Below, piece after piece: positions 14,179-15,170 of a DNA stretch of 15,170 nucleotides. The translations under genes were made by a program, and so were the position numbers. Under the pieces are notes generated by a model. That model saw only the letters and a program-made list of their open reading frames with translations, made no database searches and was not told the DNA's origin. Position 1 is the stretch's first letter, and the number at the start of each line of letters is the position of its first letter. The DNA is taken from contig JBJTCD010000004.1 of NCBI GenBank assembly GCA_046091665.1, positions 1 to 15,170 of the forward strand. Reading direction: 5' to 3'. Source of the stretch: CAIUPE01 sp046091665 (GTDB lineage: Bacteria > Pseudomonadota > Alphaproteobacteria > Rhizobiales > Beijerinckiaceae).

Positions 14179-14970
14179 ATGTCTGCCCCCGCTGTTTTCG
14201 CCTTTAACAATGCACTGGTCCGCACGCCCTGTCACGCCATCGTCGATGGATTGCGCGCGGTTGATATCGGTGCGCCATCCTATCAAAAGGTTCTTGCCGA
14301 ACATAAGGCCTATGTCGAGGCGCTTGAAGCCGCAGCTGTATCTATTGAAATTTTGCCGGCGCTTGATGCCTATCCGGATTCGATGTTTGTCGAAGATCCG
14401 GCACTTGTGTTCACCGAAGGCGCGATTGTCATGCGGCCTGGTGCACAAAGCCGTTTCGGCGAAGCGCAAGAGATGGCTCCTGTTTTACGGCGGCGTTTTT
14501 CACGTGTCATCGATTTATCCGGCCCGGGCTTTGCTGATGGCGGCGATATTCTCGTTTTAAATAATCGCGTGATGATTGGGTTGTCAGATCGTACCAATGA
14601 AACCGGCGCTCACGCTTTGGCGGATGCTTTGCGCGCGCTCGGCAAAAATCCGGAGATTGTAAAAACACCTGCGAATGTTTTGCATTTCAAGTCGGATTGT
14701 TCGCTTCTTGATGAGACAACAATTCTTTCAACAAAGCGGCTCGCAAAATCGGGTGTGTTTGACGGATTAAATGTAATCTTGACGCCGGAAGGTGAAGAGG
14801 GCGCAGCGAATGCGCTGCGCATTAATGATCGCGTGTTTTTAGGCTCGGCCTTCCCAAAAACACGCACGCGTCTTGAAGATGCGGGCTATCAAGTCATTCC
14901 GCTTGCGACAAGCGAAATTGCGAAAGTGGATGCAGGACTCTCTTGTATGTCGCTTCGCTGGTGGGGATAA
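14179..14970 (+). CDS. ddaH: Dimethylarginine dimethylaminohydrolase (DDAH)
   Basis: A 263-residue guanidine-group hydrolase of the pentein fold that converts N-omega-methylated arginines to citrulline plus methylamine or dimethylamine. Key residues match those I recall for Pseudomonas DDAH with a constant offset of 7: Asp67, Glu72 and Asp73 in PDSMFVEDP, Arg92 in RPGAQSR, catalytic His169 in VLHFKSDCS, and catalytic Cys256 in GLSCMSLRWW. The segment GFADGGDIL is also typical. The ATG has GAGAG about 8 bases upstream. Family members usually end at or near LRWW; here one Gly follows before TAA because the stop seen in the opposite repeat arm (TGA) reads GGA. The last 26 bases belong to a large inverted repeat. 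Arginine deiminase is excluded by length and motifs. Confidence 0.93.
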   Translation: MSAPAVFAFNNALVRTPCHAIVDGLRAVDIGAPSYQKVLAEHKAYVEALEAAAVSIEILPALDAYPDSMFVEDPALVFTEGAIVMRPGAQSRFGEAQEMAPVLRRRFSRVIDLSGPGFADGGDILVLNNRVMIGLSDRTNETGAHALADALRALGKNPEIVKTPANVLHFKSDCSLLDETTILSTKRLAKSGVFDGLNVILTPEGEEGAANALRINDRVFLGSAFPKTRTRLEDAGYQVIPLATSEIAKVDAGLSCMSLRWWG

Positions 14971-15170
14971 GGTTTGATAAGAGCGGGCCTTTGCTTTTCC
15001 GTCATTGCGAGCGTGAGCAAAGCAATCCAGTTGATGGTATTTTTTATTACTGTGAAACGATTGCACCCTATTCAGAATCTCCACCTGGATTGCTTCGCTC
15101 ACGCACTCAATGACGGAAAAGCAAATTCCCGCTCTTATCAAACCAGATCACCACCAGCGAAGCGACATAC
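14945..15170. repeat. Large imperfect inverted repeat including the DDAH 3' end
   Basis: The left arm 14945-15030 and right arm 15085-15170 are reverse complements over 86 bases with 8 mismatches (14965, 14969, 14970, 14988, 14989, 15008, 15010, 15019 on the left arm), separated by a 54-base loop. The left arm begins inside the catalytic Cys256 codon of DDAH and covers its last residues, the stop and 60 bases beyond. The right arm runs to the last base of the window, so the repeat probably continues outside. Each arm's inner part (GTCATTG...CAATCCAG) resembles an interspersed repeat I recall from several bacterial genomes. The RNA could fold into a long hairpin acting as a transcript end. Confidence 0.9.
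15148..15170 (-). CDS. 3' tip of a second DDAH-like gene entering from beyond the window (partial)
   Basis: Read on the minus strand, the right arm of the inverted repeat encodes MSLRWW followed by TGA (15150-15148), preceded by GT, the last two bases of the TGT Cys codon in the other copy. These are the final residues of a DDAH, including the base pair next to its catalytic Cys. All 20 bases up to the last Trp codon are identical to the plus-strand gene. A convergent second DDAH gene is the simplest reading. A duplicated 3' fragment, or an assembly effect at a contig end, are alternatives that the window cannot exclude. Confidence 0.4.

Overview
The window reads as ordinary alphaproteobacterial chromosome of roughly half GC, most likely from Hyphomicrobiales (Rhizobiales). 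This rests on gene content and protein style: a DUF3297 protein, a short CspA, an alphaproteobacterial-type FlgM, a CFA synthase and REP-like palindromes. The genus cannot be named from the sequence. No rRNA, tRNA, CRISPR array, transposase or phage gene was seen. Coding density is high, and neighbouring genes are mostly divergent or convergent pairs.

Layout. Positions 25-2926: a divergent AbgB-like M20 amidohydrolase (minus) and an LldD-type FMN 2-hydroxyacid dehydrogenase (plus). Positions 2927-3860: a REP-like palindrome, a DUF3297 gene (minus), a cold-shock gene with a long leader (plus) and a strong intrinsic terminator. Positions 3892-6590: an SDR dehydrogenase and a BKACE (DUF849) beta-keto acid cleavage enzyme in one minus-strand operon, divergent from a kynurenine-formamidase-like hydrolase. 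Positions 6604-8122: a nitroreductase (minus, with terminator) and a type II haloacid dehalogenase (plus). Positions 8099-12183: a bidirectional hairpin, an EamA exporter (minus), trhO overlapping a YihY/BrkB membrane-protein gene (plus), and a convergent cyclopropane fatty acid synthase (minus). Positions 12255-12954: a near-consensus sigma-54 promoter, a small unknown ORF and flgM. Positions 12977-15170: a HipO-type amidohydrolase (minus), a dimethylarginine dimethylaminohydrolase (DDAH, plus), and a large imperfect inverted repeat reaching the window end.

Taken together, much of the window looks like scavenging of small organic molecules: two amidohydrolases, a 2-hydroxyacid dehydrogenase, an SDR/BKACE pair, a formamidase-like hydrolase, a haloacid dehalogenase and DDAH. 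Housekeeping genes (csp, trhO, cfa, flgM) are interspersed. The best-supported functional groupings are the SDR-BKACE operon and the divergent HipO/DDAH pair.

I did not find a clearly new multi-gene system. The points most worth a second look are: (1) the terminal inverted repeat, whose right arm encodes the last residues of a second DDAH gene on the opposite strand; (2) the sigma-54 promoter in front of a small unknown ORF and flgM; and (3) the altered metal-site motifs of the first M20 protein.
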